Part shown: one piece after another, positions 41,459-49,763 of the stretch
Numbering within the stretch: the stretch's first letter is position 1
Layout of the letters: every line of letters starts with the position of its first letter
NCBI GenBank assembly: GCA_025057955.1
Contig: JANXER010000009.1
Coordinates: 1-51,075, forward strand
Direction of reading: 5' to 3'
DNA from: Candidatus Methanomethylicaceae archaeon
GTDB lineage: Archaea; Thermoproteota; Methanomethylicia; Methanomethylicales; Methanomethylicaceae
DNA length: 51,075 nucleotides
The notes under the pieces: model-generated
Told to the model about the DNA's origin: nothing
Database searches by the model: none
The model's input: only the letters and a program-made list of their open reading frames with translations
Program-made: the position numbers and the translations under genes

Positions 41459-42856
41459 TCATTTAACTTTGATTCTTTCAAAGAGTTCAGGGATGAATTT
41501 CTTAACAAGCTGAAGCATCTCCTCATCCTGTATAGAAAGAACATTTTCATCCTCAAATCGTTTCAATACTTCTTGATATATCTTTATGACTCTTGGATCA
41601 TCCTTAGTAAGTTTTTCATTATTTTTCAATTTGAAATGATGGTTTATCCAGAATGCAATTCCTGCTGCTCCAGAATAGGGAGTTATCGATATTCCTGGAG
41701 GTACGCCCAACAATTTTTCAGTATCAAAAGGCAAGTACATTTCAATATTCTTAAGAGTGCCATCAGCATGTATTCCAGCCCTCGTCACATTAAAGTTGCT
41801 CCCAACTATTGGATAATAAGTTGGAATTCTATATCCTATTACATTTCTATAGTAATCTGCCATCTCTGTTATTGCAAGAGTATTCATACCATCAAGATCA
41901 CCCTTTATTGCAGCATATATAAATACCATGGCCTCCAAAGGAACATTGCCAGCCCTCTCTCCTATTCCAAGCATAGTTGTATTATTAAGAGAAGCCCCAT
42001 AGAGCCAAGCAGCTGTAGCATTTGCAACACCCATATGAAAGTCATTATGACCATGAAATTCAAGCCATTCTGCTGGAACACCTGCAATATGACGAAGAAC
42101 CCAAATTATCTTCGGAATACTCCTTGGTAAAGCCGATTCAGGCCATGGTAAGCCCAAACCAAGAGTGTCTGGTATTCTAACTTTAACTGGCAATCCATAC
42201 TTATCGGAGAGTTTCATGAGGCTTCTAGCAAAAGGAACTACTACGCCCAATATATTAGCTCTAGTACAATCCTCAATATGTGCTCTCATTACTATACCAG
42301 ACTTCAATCCTTCCTCTATTACCTCTAGATATTTTGAGAGAACTTGAGATCTACTAAGCCCTTTAAATTTATAGAATATATGGTAATCTGAAATTGATGC
42401 CAACATTCCAACTTCTTCCAATTTTTCTTCCTTCACAAGTCTTAGATCTTCCATACTGGCTCTTATCCAACCACTTATAGTGGGATGTTTTAAACCAAGA
42501 GAGCGTATTTGTCGCAATGCCTCTCTATCACGCTTTGTATATAGGAAGAACTCACTCATCAAAATCTTACCCTTTGGCCCTCCAATTTTATTCAAATATT
42601 TGTACAATTGAACGATTTGTTCAACAGTATATGGTTCTATTGCCTGTTGACCATCTCTGAAGGAAGTATCTGTTATCCATAGCTCCTTAGGAATATCTTG
42701 AGGTACTATAATCCCATCCCATAGCATCCTTGGTGGTGAAGTGAATGGGAATAATTCTTTATAAAGCTTTGGTTCAGACGAGTCTACTACTTCATAATCA
42801 GGATAGTCTAAACATTCCCTATTTATTGTTCTAATTAGTTCATTATCTGGTTTCAA
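41459..42856 (-). CDS. citrate Re-synthase-like HMGL/DRE-TIM acyltransferase
   Basis: Metal-dependent aldol condensation of acetyl-CoA with a 2-oxoacid. WITDTSFRDGQQAIEPYTVEQIVQLYKYLNKIGGPKGKI, MSEFFLYTKRDREALRQI, HGHNDFHMGVANATAAWLYGA, GIGERAGNVPLEAMVF and GSNFNVTRAGIHADG resemble the Re-face citrate synthase of Clostridium kluyveri (from memory) more than isopropylmalate or homocitrate synthases, and there is no LeuA-type regulatory domain. 465 aa. Starts at a TTG with GGTGTAAG upstream. It interrupts the superoperon between the Pop5-like gene and psmA, has its own leader, and has spacers of about 90 and 268 bp on its sides. Isopropylmalate synthase remains the alternative. Confidence 0.8.
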   Translation of the reverse strand: MKPDNELIRTINRECLDYPDYEVVDSSEPKLYKELFPFTSPPRMLWDGIIVPQDIPKELWITDTSFRDGQQAIEPYTVEQIVQLYKYLNKIGGPKGKILMSEFFLYTKRDREALRQIRSLGLKHPTISGWIRASMEDLRLVKEEKLEEVGMLASISDYHIFYKFKGLSRSQVLSKYLEVIEEGLKSGIVMRAHIEDCTRANILGVVVPFARSLMKLSDKYGLPVKVRIPDTLGLGLPWPESALPRSIPKIIWVLRHIAGVPAEWLEFHGHNDFHMGVANATAAWLYGASLNNTTMLGIGERAGNVPLEAMVFIYAAIKGDLDGMNTLAITEMADYYRNVIGYRIPTYYPIVGSNFNVTRAGIHADGTLKNIEMYLPFDTEKLLGVPPGISITPYSGAAGIAFWINHHFKLKNNEKLTKDDPRVIKIYQEVLKRFEDENVLSIQDEEMLQLVKKFIPELFERIKVK

Positions 42857-42903
42857 TTTGCTTACACCTTTTTTTACAAAGTAAAGATAATAAATGCCAA
42901 AAG

Positions 42904-42913
42904 CTTTTTAAAT
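42904..42913 (-). promoter_or_regulatory. TATA-like element for the citrate synthase-like gene
   Basis: Minus-strand tttaaaaag within a very AT-rich segment, about 50 bp upstream of the TTG start. The rest of the 42857-43055 gap is low-complexity AT-rich DNA, and I see no ORF in it. Confidence 0.4.
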
Positions 42914-43055
42914 TTATCTGATTAAATGATTTAAAAAATTAAAAAATTAATGTGAAGTATTTGAATAATGTTCAAAAATAATTTCGGAAATTTTAAAATT
43001 ATCTGTAAAATTTAAATTGAAGTAGGCAAAGTCTTAATTTACTTTATTAAAATAG

Positions 43056-43125
43056 AATGGGCTCAGACGGGCATTTCTCAACATATAGATTCTGATTGAC
43101 TGGGACGGCTTCCTCATCACCCAAT
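43056..43125 (-). ncRNA. C/D-box sRNA guiding 2'-O-methylation (predicted)
   Basis: A GC-rich island in an AT-rich gap. Minus strand: C box GTGATGA (43120-43114), D' box CAGA (43094-43091), C' box ATGTTGA (43084-43078), D box CTGA (43066-43063), with terminal stem TGGG/CCCA closing the kink-turn. The D' guide (CCGTCCCAGTCAA) pairs with conserved 23S rRNA UUGACUGGGGCGG using one U-G wobble, next to the peptidyl-transferase P-loop. The 11-nt D guide (GAAATGCCCGT) has no target I recognise. Same strand as, and abutting the stop of, the Pop5-like gene. Confidence 0.8.
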
Positions 43126-43430
43126 TAATTAAATAGAGAGTTCACTTTTATTTTTTCCTTTAATTTTTTAATTGTTCCTGAAGTTTTTATAGATGATATA
43201 GAAAATCTTTTCGATTGAATTAAAATTCTTGGTTTGGAGGATCTCTTGAATTGTTCCTTGAATTGTTCCCAAGATTTATGATCAATTTTCACTATAATAA
43301 AAGGCCATTTTTTAAATGTGATTTTAATTTTATGTGGAAGAAGAATGGCCCTTATATAAAAGAGAAATTCCTCTTCATCTATCTGACCAGATATTTTAAA
43401 TAAGATATATCTCGAGCGATATAATTTCAT
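43125..43430 (-). CDS. rnp2: probable RNase P protein component 2 (Pop5)
   Basis: A basic protein of about 101 aa. RSRYILFKISGQIDEEEFLFYIRAILL and later strands resemble Pop5 (RYIxFxI opening), and it occupies Pop5's place in the superoperon, after the COG1325 gene and before psmA. Its C-terminus is lysine/serine-rich (IKTSGTIKKLKEKIKVNS). The ATG at 43430 is preferred over GTG 43439, because GTGAG lies just before it. Rpp30 (RNP3), which usually lies between COG1325 and Pop5, is absent. Divergent sequence, so moderate confidence. Confidence 0.68.
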   Translation of the reverse strand: MKLYRSRYILFKISGQIDEEEFLFYIRAILLPHKIKITFKKWPFIIVKIDHKSWEQFKEQFKRSSKPRILIQSKRFSISSIKTSGTIKKLKEKIKVNSLFN

Positions 43431-43438
43431 TAAACTCA

Positions 43439-43846
43439 CTATAATTTCTGTAGAACTTCCATGGGATTTGATACACTTATCTTAACCTTTATAACATCAT
43501 CAGACAGTGATAGTCGCAATATTCCATTATATGCAGCTTGCTTATCAAGCCTTAAGAATATAAAGTTCTCATCTGAGTATAAAGATGGATTATTTTTTAT
43601 GAGAGAGATGTTAATTTTTGAAAGTGAGTTTATTATATATTTGAAAATCTCTGAAGCTAATTCAGAAGTTTTAAAATTTATGCTCAATAATAAAATAGGA
43701 TTTCCATGATGACCTTTTGCTGAAACTTTTGTAATTTCACATAATGCTCTTAGATTCTCTGGAATCAAATTAAGCATAGCAATCTTTACTTTTTCAAAAT
43801 CCTCTGTAGCATGAACTATTGTACTTATAGAAATTGAGTTTATCAT
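43439..43846 (-). CDS. RNA-binding protein, COG1325 (exosome-linked)
   Basis: A 135-aa protein of the COG1325 family, always associated with the exosome/L15e cluster and with an L5-like fold. ISISTIVHATEDFEKVKIAMLNLIPE and KGHHGNPILLLSINFKTSELASEIFKYI are typical; the conserved GHxGN is present. It sits 4 bp after L15e. RNA binding is inferred from the family. Confidence 0.83.
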   Translation of the reverse strand: MINSISISTIVHATEDFEKVKIAMLNLIPENLRALCEITKVSAKGHHGNPILLLSINFKTSELASEIFKYIINSLSKINISLIKNNPSLYSDENFIFLRLDKQAAYNGILRLSLSDDVIKVKISVSNPMEVLQKL

Positions 43847-43850
43847 TTTT

Positions 43851-44393
43851 CTAGCGCTTTCTCCTACTTCCTTTTACATAGAGGCCACGACTTTTTCGAC
43901 CAGCTGGTGTTAATCCTCTGAAGACTCGACTTCTTTGAGAAGGATTTGTAATCCATGCTAAATCCTTATCAGATTTTATTGAAGGATGATTAGGATCTAC
44001 AAGTATTACCTCATACCAAGAAAAGCGCCCATCAGAGGCAACCCAATAACTTGCAAGAACATTCATATTGGGATATTTTCTAGCTGCTCTCTCCTCAGCA
44101 ATCCATTGAAGGCTTTTTTTAGATGGATGTATTATTCCCATACGTTTTGGACGGCGTCCACTATTAGGTCTACTTACATTCATTAAGCCCCTTCTAATTC
44201 TAACTCTTACTACTATTATTCCTTGCTTAGCCTTATATCCTAAGGTTCTAGCTCGATTTAATCTTGTAGGGCGATCTATTCTCACAACAGAAGGTTCCTT
44301 CCTCCATTTAATTAGCCTTATTAGACGTAGCTTTCCAGCAATTCCCTCTGTTGGCTTTTTCCAAATCTCTGCCATGTACTTATATATAGACAT
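43851..44393 (-). CDS. rpl15e: 50S ribosomal protein eL15
   Basis: [14 protein letters not shown], then [32 protein letters not shown] and [24 protein letters not shown], diagnostic of L15e. The ATG at 44393 (180 aa) matches family starts, with GGATGGGA immediately upstream; the track GTG is five codons early. It heads the exosome/proteasome superoperon. Confidence 0.97.
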   Translation of the reverse strand: MSIYKYMAEIWKKPTEGIAGKLRLIRLIKWRKEPSVVRIDRPTRLNRARTLGYKAKQGIIVVRVRIRRGLMNVSRPNSGRRPKRMGIIHPSKKSLQWIAEERAARKYPNMNVLASYWVASDGRFSWYEVILVDPNHPSIKSDKDLAWITNPSQRSRVFRGLTPAGRKSRGLYVKGSRRKR

Positions 44394-44413
44394 TCCCATC
44401 CCATCCACAAAGT

Positions 44414-45337
44414 CTAGCGACCAAACAATTTTATAATGTTTTCGGCCATAATCTTTGCTCCTTCTGCTTGAGCTTCATAAGTCTGAGCTCCAATATGAGG
44501 CGTAGTTATCACATTTGGGAGTTGTATTAATTCCTTTTCCCATGGCTCCTTTGGTGGTTCATTTTCAAAAACATCAAGGGCTGCTCCAGCTAATTTTCCA
44601 CTTTTTAGAGCTTCCAATAGATCCTTGGTATTAATAATTTCACCTCTTGAAGTATTAATAATATAGGCTCCAGTTCGCATTAGTGCTATTGTGCTACTAT
44701 TTATCAAATGCTTAGTATCTTTTGTTAAGGGCACATGTAATGATATAATATCAGATAATCTTAGCAATTCCTCAAGAGAGGAAGCTCTTGTCACTTTCAT
44801 TCTTTCCAAGCTCTCTTGATCCATGAAAATATCATATACTATGACTTTCATGCCAAAGGCTTTAGCTCTTTCAGCCACAGCCTTTCCAATCCTTCCAAAT
44901 CCTATTATGCCAAGAGTTTTGTTGAAAAGTTCATTTCCATAGAACGATTTCTTTTCCCATAATCCTTTTTTCATTGATTCAATGGCACGATAAGTTCCAC
45001 GTAAAAGATTTAAAATTAATGAGATTGTAAGTTCAGCTACAGCTATAGTGGACATTTGTGGAGTATTAATCACTTTTATTCCTCTTCTCTCAGCAGCTTC
45101 CACATCAATATTATCCAATCCAACGCCTACTCTTCCTATAAGTTTCAAATTAGTGGCATTTTCGATTATATCCCTTGTAACCTTAATCCTTCCTCTAACT
45201 ATTAGTATATCATAATTGTTAATTATTTTTTTCAAATCCTCATTAGTTATATTGGGCTTCTCTTCAACTTCAAATCCAGCTTTCTTCAATTTTTCTGAGC
45301 ACTCCTCATGGACTTCATCAGCTATTAATATTTTCAT
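44414..45337 (-). CDS. serA: D-3-phosphoglycerate dehydrogenase-like 2-hydroxyacid dehydrogenase
   Basis: NAD-dependent 2-hydroxyacid dehydrogenase, probably the first enzyme of serine synthesis. [29 protein letters not shown] site [17 protein letters not shown], catalytic Arg in [13 protein letters not shown], Glu in DVFENEPP and His in TTPHIGAQT. The 307-aa form lacks the ACT regulatory domain, so substrate is not fully certain (hydroxypyruvate or other reductase possible). Divergent from the YchF-like gene. Confidence 0.85.
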   Translation of the reverse strand: MKILIADEVHEECSEKLKKAGFEVEEKPNITNEDLKKIINNYDILIVRGRIKVTRDIIENATNLKLIGRVGVGLDNIDVEAAERRGIKVINTPQMSTIAVAELTISLILNLLRGTYRAIESMKKGLWEKKSFYGNELFNKTLGIIGFGRIGKAVAERAKAFGMKVIVYDIFMDQESLERMKVTRASSLEELLRLSDIISLHVPLTKDTKHLINSSTIALMRTGAYIINTSRGEIINTKDLLEALKSGKLAGAALDVFENEPPKEPWEKELIQLPNVITTPHIGAQTYEAQAEGAKIMAENIIKLFGR

Positions 45338-45376
45338 AACAAACCCCCAAATTCTTATATTAAAACCATATTAAGT

Positions 45377-45388
45377 AAATATAAAAAT
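45377..45388 (+). promoter_or_regulatory. TATA box for the YchF-like gene
   Basis: aatataaaaata about 25 bp before the ATG at 45404, a spacing expected for a leaderless mRNA. Confidence 0.5.
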
Positions 45389-45403
45389 AATGGTGCTTAA
45401 TTA

Positions 45404-46603
45404 ATGATATCAGGTATAATTGGAAAGACGAACGTAGGAAAATCAACTTTCTTTTCAGCGCTAACTCTATTATCAGTAAAGATAAGCAATGTGCCTTTCA
45501 CAACAATAGAGCCTAACAAAGGAGTTACAAACATAAGAGTGCGTTGTGTGTGTAGAGATTTCTCTGTAAAGGATAATCCAATGAACTCTTTATGTATAAA
45601 TGGTATTAGGTGGGTTCCAATTGAGATAATTGATGTGGCTGGGCTTGTGCCAGGAGCACATAAAGGCAAGGGTTTGGGGAATAAATTTTTAGATGATTTA
45701 AGACAAGTGGATGGTTTTATTCATGTAGTGGATGCAGCAGGCTCTACAGATATAAGCGGAAATCCCTGTGAAATTGGAAAGGGTGATCCAGTTGAGGATA
45801 TAAAGTTCGTAGAGAATGAAATAACAATGTGGATTTTCCAAATATTGAAAAAAGATTGGGATAAGCTTGTTAAGAGAGTTTTACAAGTAAAAGAGGATCC
45901 TGTATCTGTGCTTTATGAAAGATTAGCTGGATTAATGATTGATAAGAAGTTTATAACTTCTGTTTTGAAGGGTGATGCTATATTTGAAAAAAATCTGGAT
46001 AAGTGGTCTGATCAAGATATTCTAGAATTTGTGAATAGGCTTAGAAGAATTTCAAAACCTATGGTGATTGCAGCTAATAAAATAGACATACCAAAGGCTG
46101 AAGAAAATATAGAAAGACTAAGAAATACATTCAAGGAATATTCAATAATACCTTGTTCTGCTGAGGCTGAGCTTCTATTAAGATTGGCAGCAAAGAAGGG
46201 AATAATAAACTATATGCCAGGTGATTCTACCTTTGAAATAATTAGGGGGGAGGCGCTTACAGATAAGCAAAGAAATGCACTAATGAAAGTCAGAGATGTA
46301 TTAATGAGTTGGGGAAGCACTGGAGTTCAGCAAGCCATAGAGACGCTTTATAGGAAGGAGCTTAAAATGATTGCAGTATTTCCAGTGGAAAATGCTACAA
46401 AGCTTACAGATCATAAAGGAAATGTACTACCAGATGTAATTCTTCTACAAGAGGGTTCAACTGCAATTGATTTAGCTTATAAAATTCATAGCGATTTAGG
46501 AAAGAACTTCATTTTTGCGATAAATGTTAAGACAGGACAGAGGATTGGTGAGAATTATATATTGAAGGATGGAGATGTAATAAAAATTGTAGCTGGTAAA
46601 TGA
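45404..46603 (+). CDS. YchF-related GTPase with C-terminal TGS domain
   Basis: Obg-family NTPase: G1 GIIGKTNVGKSTFF, G3 DVAGLVPGAHKGKGLGNKFLDDLR, helical insert and C-terminal TGS domain (VILLQEGSTAIDLAYKIHSDLG...GDVIKIVAGK). Unlike true YchF/OLA1, whose G4 is NxxE and which prefer ATP, this has AANKID, a regular NKxD, so GTP is the likelier substrate. 399 aa. Likely ribosome-associated by family. Convergent with DUF2095. Confidence 0.88.
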   Translation: MISGIIGKTNVGKSTFFSALTLLSVKISNVPFTTIEPNKGVTNIRVRCVCRDFSVKDNPMNSLCINGIRWVPIEIIDVAGLVPGAHKGKGLGNKFLDDLRQVDGFIHVVDAAGSTDISGNPCEIGKGDPVEDIKFVENEITMWIFQILKKDWDKLVKRVLQVKEDPVSVLYERLAGLMIDKKFITSVLKGDAIFEKNLDKWSDQDILEFVNRLRRISKPMVIAANKIDIPKAEENIERLRNTFKEYSIIPCSAEAELLLRLAAKKGIINYMPGDSTFEIIRGEALTDKQRNALMKVRDVLMSWGSTGVQQAIETLYRKELKMIAVFPVENATKLTDHKGNVLPDVILLQEGSTAIDLAYKIHSDLGKNFIFAINVKTGQRIGENYILKDGDVIKIVAGK

Positions 46604-46606
46604 ATT

Positions 46607-46924
46607 TTAATCTCTACCAAAGGCTCTGAAATAATATCCCGGCTTCCTCTTCTTTCCAAATGATCTAACACCCTTTTTACGAATCCTAGTTCTAAGAGCT
46701 TCAGCATACTCCTTCGAAATTTCTCCTCTTTTTTCAAGAAAGTCAATTATTTCAATAGCTTCCTCATTACTATCACATCTTCTAATGAAGTCGATGACTG
46801 TAGGCTCATAGCCACGACTTCTATCTATTTTCATTGTAATTTTCTCTTCAAGAGATGCTTCTTCAATTTCTCTCATTAAGTTGGGAAAGGCTTTTCTTAA
46901 CTCCTCCCTTTTATATTCCCTCAT
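46607..46924 (-). CDS. DUF2095-like archaeal protein
   Basis: A charged protein of about 105 aa (MREYKREELRKAFPNLMREIEE, YEPTVIDFIRRCDSNEEAIEIIDFLEKRGEIS, basic C-terminus GVRSFGKKRKPGYYFRAFGRD), tentatively DUF2095; function unknown. The start is duplicated: a perfect 24-bp tandem repeat gives MREYKRSI twice. The ATG at 46924 lies outside the radical SAM gene; the ATG at 46948 overlaps its stop. Either may be used. Confidence 0.65.
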   Translation of the reverse strand: MREYKREELRKAFPNLMREIEEASLEEKITMKIDRSRGYEPTVIDFIRRCDSNEEAIEIIDFLEKRGEISKEYAEALRTRIRKKGVRSFGKKRKPGYYFRAFGRD

Positions 46925-46954
46925 TATAGACCTTTTATATTCCCTCATTATAGA
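46907..46954 (-). repeat. perfect 24-bp tandem duplication across a stop/start junction
   Basis: Two identical 24-bp units (ccttttatattccctcattataga on the plus strand) span the radical SAM stop and the DUF2095 start. The duplication carries the ATG, creating two in-frame starts eight codons apart. Confidence 0.95.
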
Positions 46955-48489
46955 TCTCCTATTGCTCTTATGAATTCACTTCTCAAGATCTCTGTCGGTG
47001 TTGGCATTTTTATTTCTTCCCATGGTAATGGTAAATCCAAGGATTTTGGCTCATATAACTTTTCTGGATTTTTATTAAAGCTCTTGAGTACTCTTCTCCA
47101 GCTTCCTAAACTTTCAGATCCTCTTATAGCAATATCATCTATAAGAGCTTTAATTATCTTCGAGGCTTCTAATCCAGCTGTTGAAAGATAAGCTTGAATA
47201 TTACACCATCTATAATCTAAGGATTCCACTCTTCTTATCCCCAAAGAGGAAGCCTTTCTTTGAATAATGTTCACTCTTCTCTCATAATCTTTCCTTGAAA
47301 TTAAAGGAAGCCACTGAAATGGTGTATTGGCCTTTGGAATTAATGGATTTATAGATATATGAATTGAGGATGGATTAAAGCCTAAAGAGATGATTTTAGA
47401 AAGCATTATATCAAATCCCTCAAGATCTTCATCCCTCTCTCCTGGTATCCCTATCATGAAATAAAGTTTCAAAGATTTGATTCCAGCTCTATGCGCTTTA
47501 TATATCATAGAATAGAATTGATCATTCTCAAATTTTTTATTAATCACTTCTCTTAATCTCTCTGATGGAGTCTCGGGCGCTATTGTAAGAGTCCTCTGTC
47601 CACCAGAGGCCATAAGCCTCATAAGCTCTTCATCCATATCATAAACTCTCAATGATGGAACAGAAAAGGAAATTCCTCTATCCATTAGATAGGATAGTAT
47701 GTCCTTTATTTCTGGATGATCTAATAAAGCTGAACTTATGCAACAAATACGCTTAACATTAGTAAGGAGAAGGCCTTCCTCAATTATATTTTTAATGGTA
47801 CTTACAGATCTATCTCTCTTTGGAGAGAAAAGAAAAGTCTCTAAACAAAATCTACATCTCCTATTACAACCTCTACTTATCTCCAATAGAAATGACGATA
47901 GAAATCCTATTTCTTCCTCTGAGATTATTTGTCTAAGTGAATGAGGGGAGGAGTTCAAATCTCTTACGGAAATTTTCTCAGTAGGTTTTCCTAATTGATA
48001 AATTCCAGGGAGCTCTGGTTCATGAGATTTTACATCTTTCTCCATTAAAAAGTTCAAAAAATCGTCCAAAATAGGTTCAACTTCCCCAATTATAAATAAA
48101 TCTATGAATGGTGCCATTGGGATTGGATTTGCTGATATGGAAGGACCTCCTGCAATTACTATTGGATGAGAGCGATTCTTCGATTCCAAGGGTATTCCAG
48201 AAGATCTAAGCATATCCAGCGATCTAATATAATCCATTTCATGCTGAAGAGAGAAGCCTATAACATCAAAATAACTGAGTGGCATTCCAGACTCTAAACT
48301 TCTTGGAGGAGAGCCATAATTAGAGAAGAAGAAACGCTCACAAAGGGCATCCTCTCTTTGATTTATGAGCTCATATAGTAGGCGAATTGCAAGATTGCTC
48401 ATTCCAACACTATATAAATTTGGATAGACTAATGCGAACTTCAATTTAACACTTCTATGATCCTTTTTGACAATATTTCTCTCTTTCAT
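46948..48489 (-). CDS. radical SAM protein with B12-binding-like N-terminal region
   Basis: A 513-aa radical SAM enzyme. The 4Fe-4S motif is EISRGCNRRCRFC (CxxxCxxC, about residue 212). The N-terminal part (KFALVYPNLYSVGMSNLAIRLLYELIN, VIAGGPSISANPIPMAPFIDLFIIGE) resembles COG1032 B12-binding/radical SAM proteins. The core continues with TIAPETPSERLREVINKK and LYFMIGIPGERDEDL. The chemistry (methylthiolation, methylation or other) is not predictable. It is translationally coupled to the GlmU-like gene (4-bp overlap). Confidence 0.85.
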   Translation of the reverse strand: MKERNIVKKDHRSVKLKFALVYPNLYSVGMSNLAIRLLYELINQREDALCERFFFSNYGSPPRSLESGMPLSYFDVIGFSLQHEMDYIRSLDMLRSSGIPLESKNRSHPIVIAGGPSISANPIPMAPFIDLFIIGEVEPILDDFLNFLMEKDVKSHEPELPGIYQLGKPTEKISVRDLNSSPHSLRQIISEEEIGFLSSFLLEISRGCNRRCRFCLETFLFSPKRDRSVSTIKNIIEEGLLLTNVKRICCISSALLDHPEIKDILSYLMDRGISFSVPSLRVYDMDEELMRLMASGGQRTLTIAPETPSERLREVINKKFENDQFYSMIYKAHRAGIKSLKLYFMIGIPGERDEDLEGFDIMLSKIISLGFNPSSIHISINPLIPKANTPFQWLPLISRKDYERRVNIIQRKASSLGIRRVESLDYRWCNIQAYLSTAGLEASKIIKALIDDIAIRGSESLGSWRRVLKSFNKNPEKLYEPKSLDLPLPWEEIKMPTPTEILRSEFIRAIGDL

Positions 48490-49763
48490 TTCTCTCTAAA
48501 TTCCAATTCAAATTTTTGAAAGACAAATGAATTTTGTGGAACATCCTTATAAACTGCAGTATGAGGGGCAATCCAACTATTTGGCCCTATCTTCACTCCA
48601 GGATATATGCTCACATTAATTCCAGTTTTCACATTATCACCAATGAATGCCCCTAGCTTTCTCCTTCCACTATTCACTTTCTCCCCTTTAATTGTAACTT
48701 TTATTGAGGCTTCATCAAATCTAAGATTTGAGATTATAGTTCCAGCGCCTATATTACATCCAGCTCCAATAATACTATCACCAATATAGGAAAGATGGCC
48801 TATATGAGTATTCTCCATTATTATGCTAGCCTTAACTTCACAAGCATTTCCTATTCTTACATTTTGACATAGATATGTATATGGTCGAATATAACAGTTT
48901 GGGCCAATTATACACCCTTTAGATATCCATACTGGGCCTTCTATGTATGATCCAGAAAGAATATGAGCGCCTTCTTCAATTACAACATTGCCCAATATAT
49001 GAGCGCCTTCTTCAACCATTCCAAGAATTCTTCTCTCTTTAATCAGTTTATCCATTAAAATTCTATTTGCCTCGAGTATATCCCATGGTCTTCCTACATC
49101 TATCCACTCATCCTCCTTAGCTTTGACAATAAGCATTTTGAATCCACTGTCCATAGCAGCATTGATTGCATCAGTAAGCTCAATCTCTCCTCTATTGGAT
49201 TTTGGCGTTCTTTCTAAGAAATCAAAAATTTCTGGCTTAAGTATATATATTCCACCGTTAATTAGATTGGGGCCTTCTATATTGGGCTTCTCCTCAATTC
49301 TTAATAATAAATTGTTCTTTATTGATAGCACTCCAAACTCTTTAGCATTTCTAACAGGAACTGCAAGTATAGCACCAAAGTAGGATTTATTAAATAGAGA
49401 AATCATATCATGAAGAATGGAAGGATGAAATGCAAGATCTCCATATATGACCAGAAAGGGATCGTCCTTAAGCAAATTCCTACATGAAAGTAAAGCCTCT
49501 CCTGTTCCTCCAAGGGATGGTTGTTCCAAATATCCTATTTTAATACCAAATTTAGATCCATCACCTAAATGAGCCTTTATAGATTCTCCCATGTATTTTA
49601 TAACAATTATTATTTCATTCACATTTATTTCTTTCAGAGCATTAATTATATGTTCAATTAAAGTGGCTCCAGCAATTGGAATCATATGCTTAGGACGTGT
49701 GATTGTAAAAGGTTCAAGCCTAATTCCTTTACCAGCCGCAAGAATTACAGCCTTCGTAGTCAT
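48486..49763 (-). CDS. glmU: bifunctional sugar-1-phosphate nucleotidylyltransferase/acetyltransferase (GlmU-like)
   Basis: N-terminal nucleotidyltransferase (AVILAAGKGIRLEPFTITRPKHMIPIAG, LGGTGEALLSC, VIYGDLAFH, DEWIDVGRPWDI) and C-terminal left-handed beta-helix hexapeptide repeats (VIEEGAHILSGSYIEGPVWISKGCIIGPNCYIRPYT, IGAGCNIGAGTIISNLRFD). Same layout as archaeal enzymes of the Sulfolobus ST0452 type making UDP-GlcNAc. 425 aa. Overlaps the GlmM-like gene by 4 bp, supporting a joint pathway. Confidence 0.9.
   Translation of the reverse strand: MTTKAVILAAGKGIRLEPFTITRPKHMIPIAGATLIEHIINALKEINVNEIIIVIKYMGESIKAHLGDGSKFGIKIGYLEQPSLGGTGEALLSCRNLLKDDPFLVIYGDLAFHPSILHDMISLFNKSYFGAILAVPVRNAKEFGVLSIKNNLLLRIEEKPNIEGPNLINGGIYILKPEIFDFLERTPKSNRGEIELTDAINAAMDSGFKMLIVKAKEDEWIDVGRPWDILEANRILMDKLIKERRILGMVEEGAHILGNVVIEEGAHILSGSYIEGPVWISKGCIIGPNCYIRPYTYLCQNVRIGNACEVKASIIMENTHIGHLSYIGDSIIGAGCNIGAGTIISNLRFDEASIKVTIKGEKVNSGRRKLGAFIGDNVKTGINVSIYPGVKIGPNSWIAPHTAVYKDVPQNSFVFQKFELEFREK

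Noticed and set aside
42857-43055. Long AT-rich gap upstream of the citrate synthase-like gene as a possible origin or CRISPR leader
   Set aside because: No direct repeats, origin-recognition-like repeats or cas genes are visible; it looks like a promoter and low-complexity spacer.
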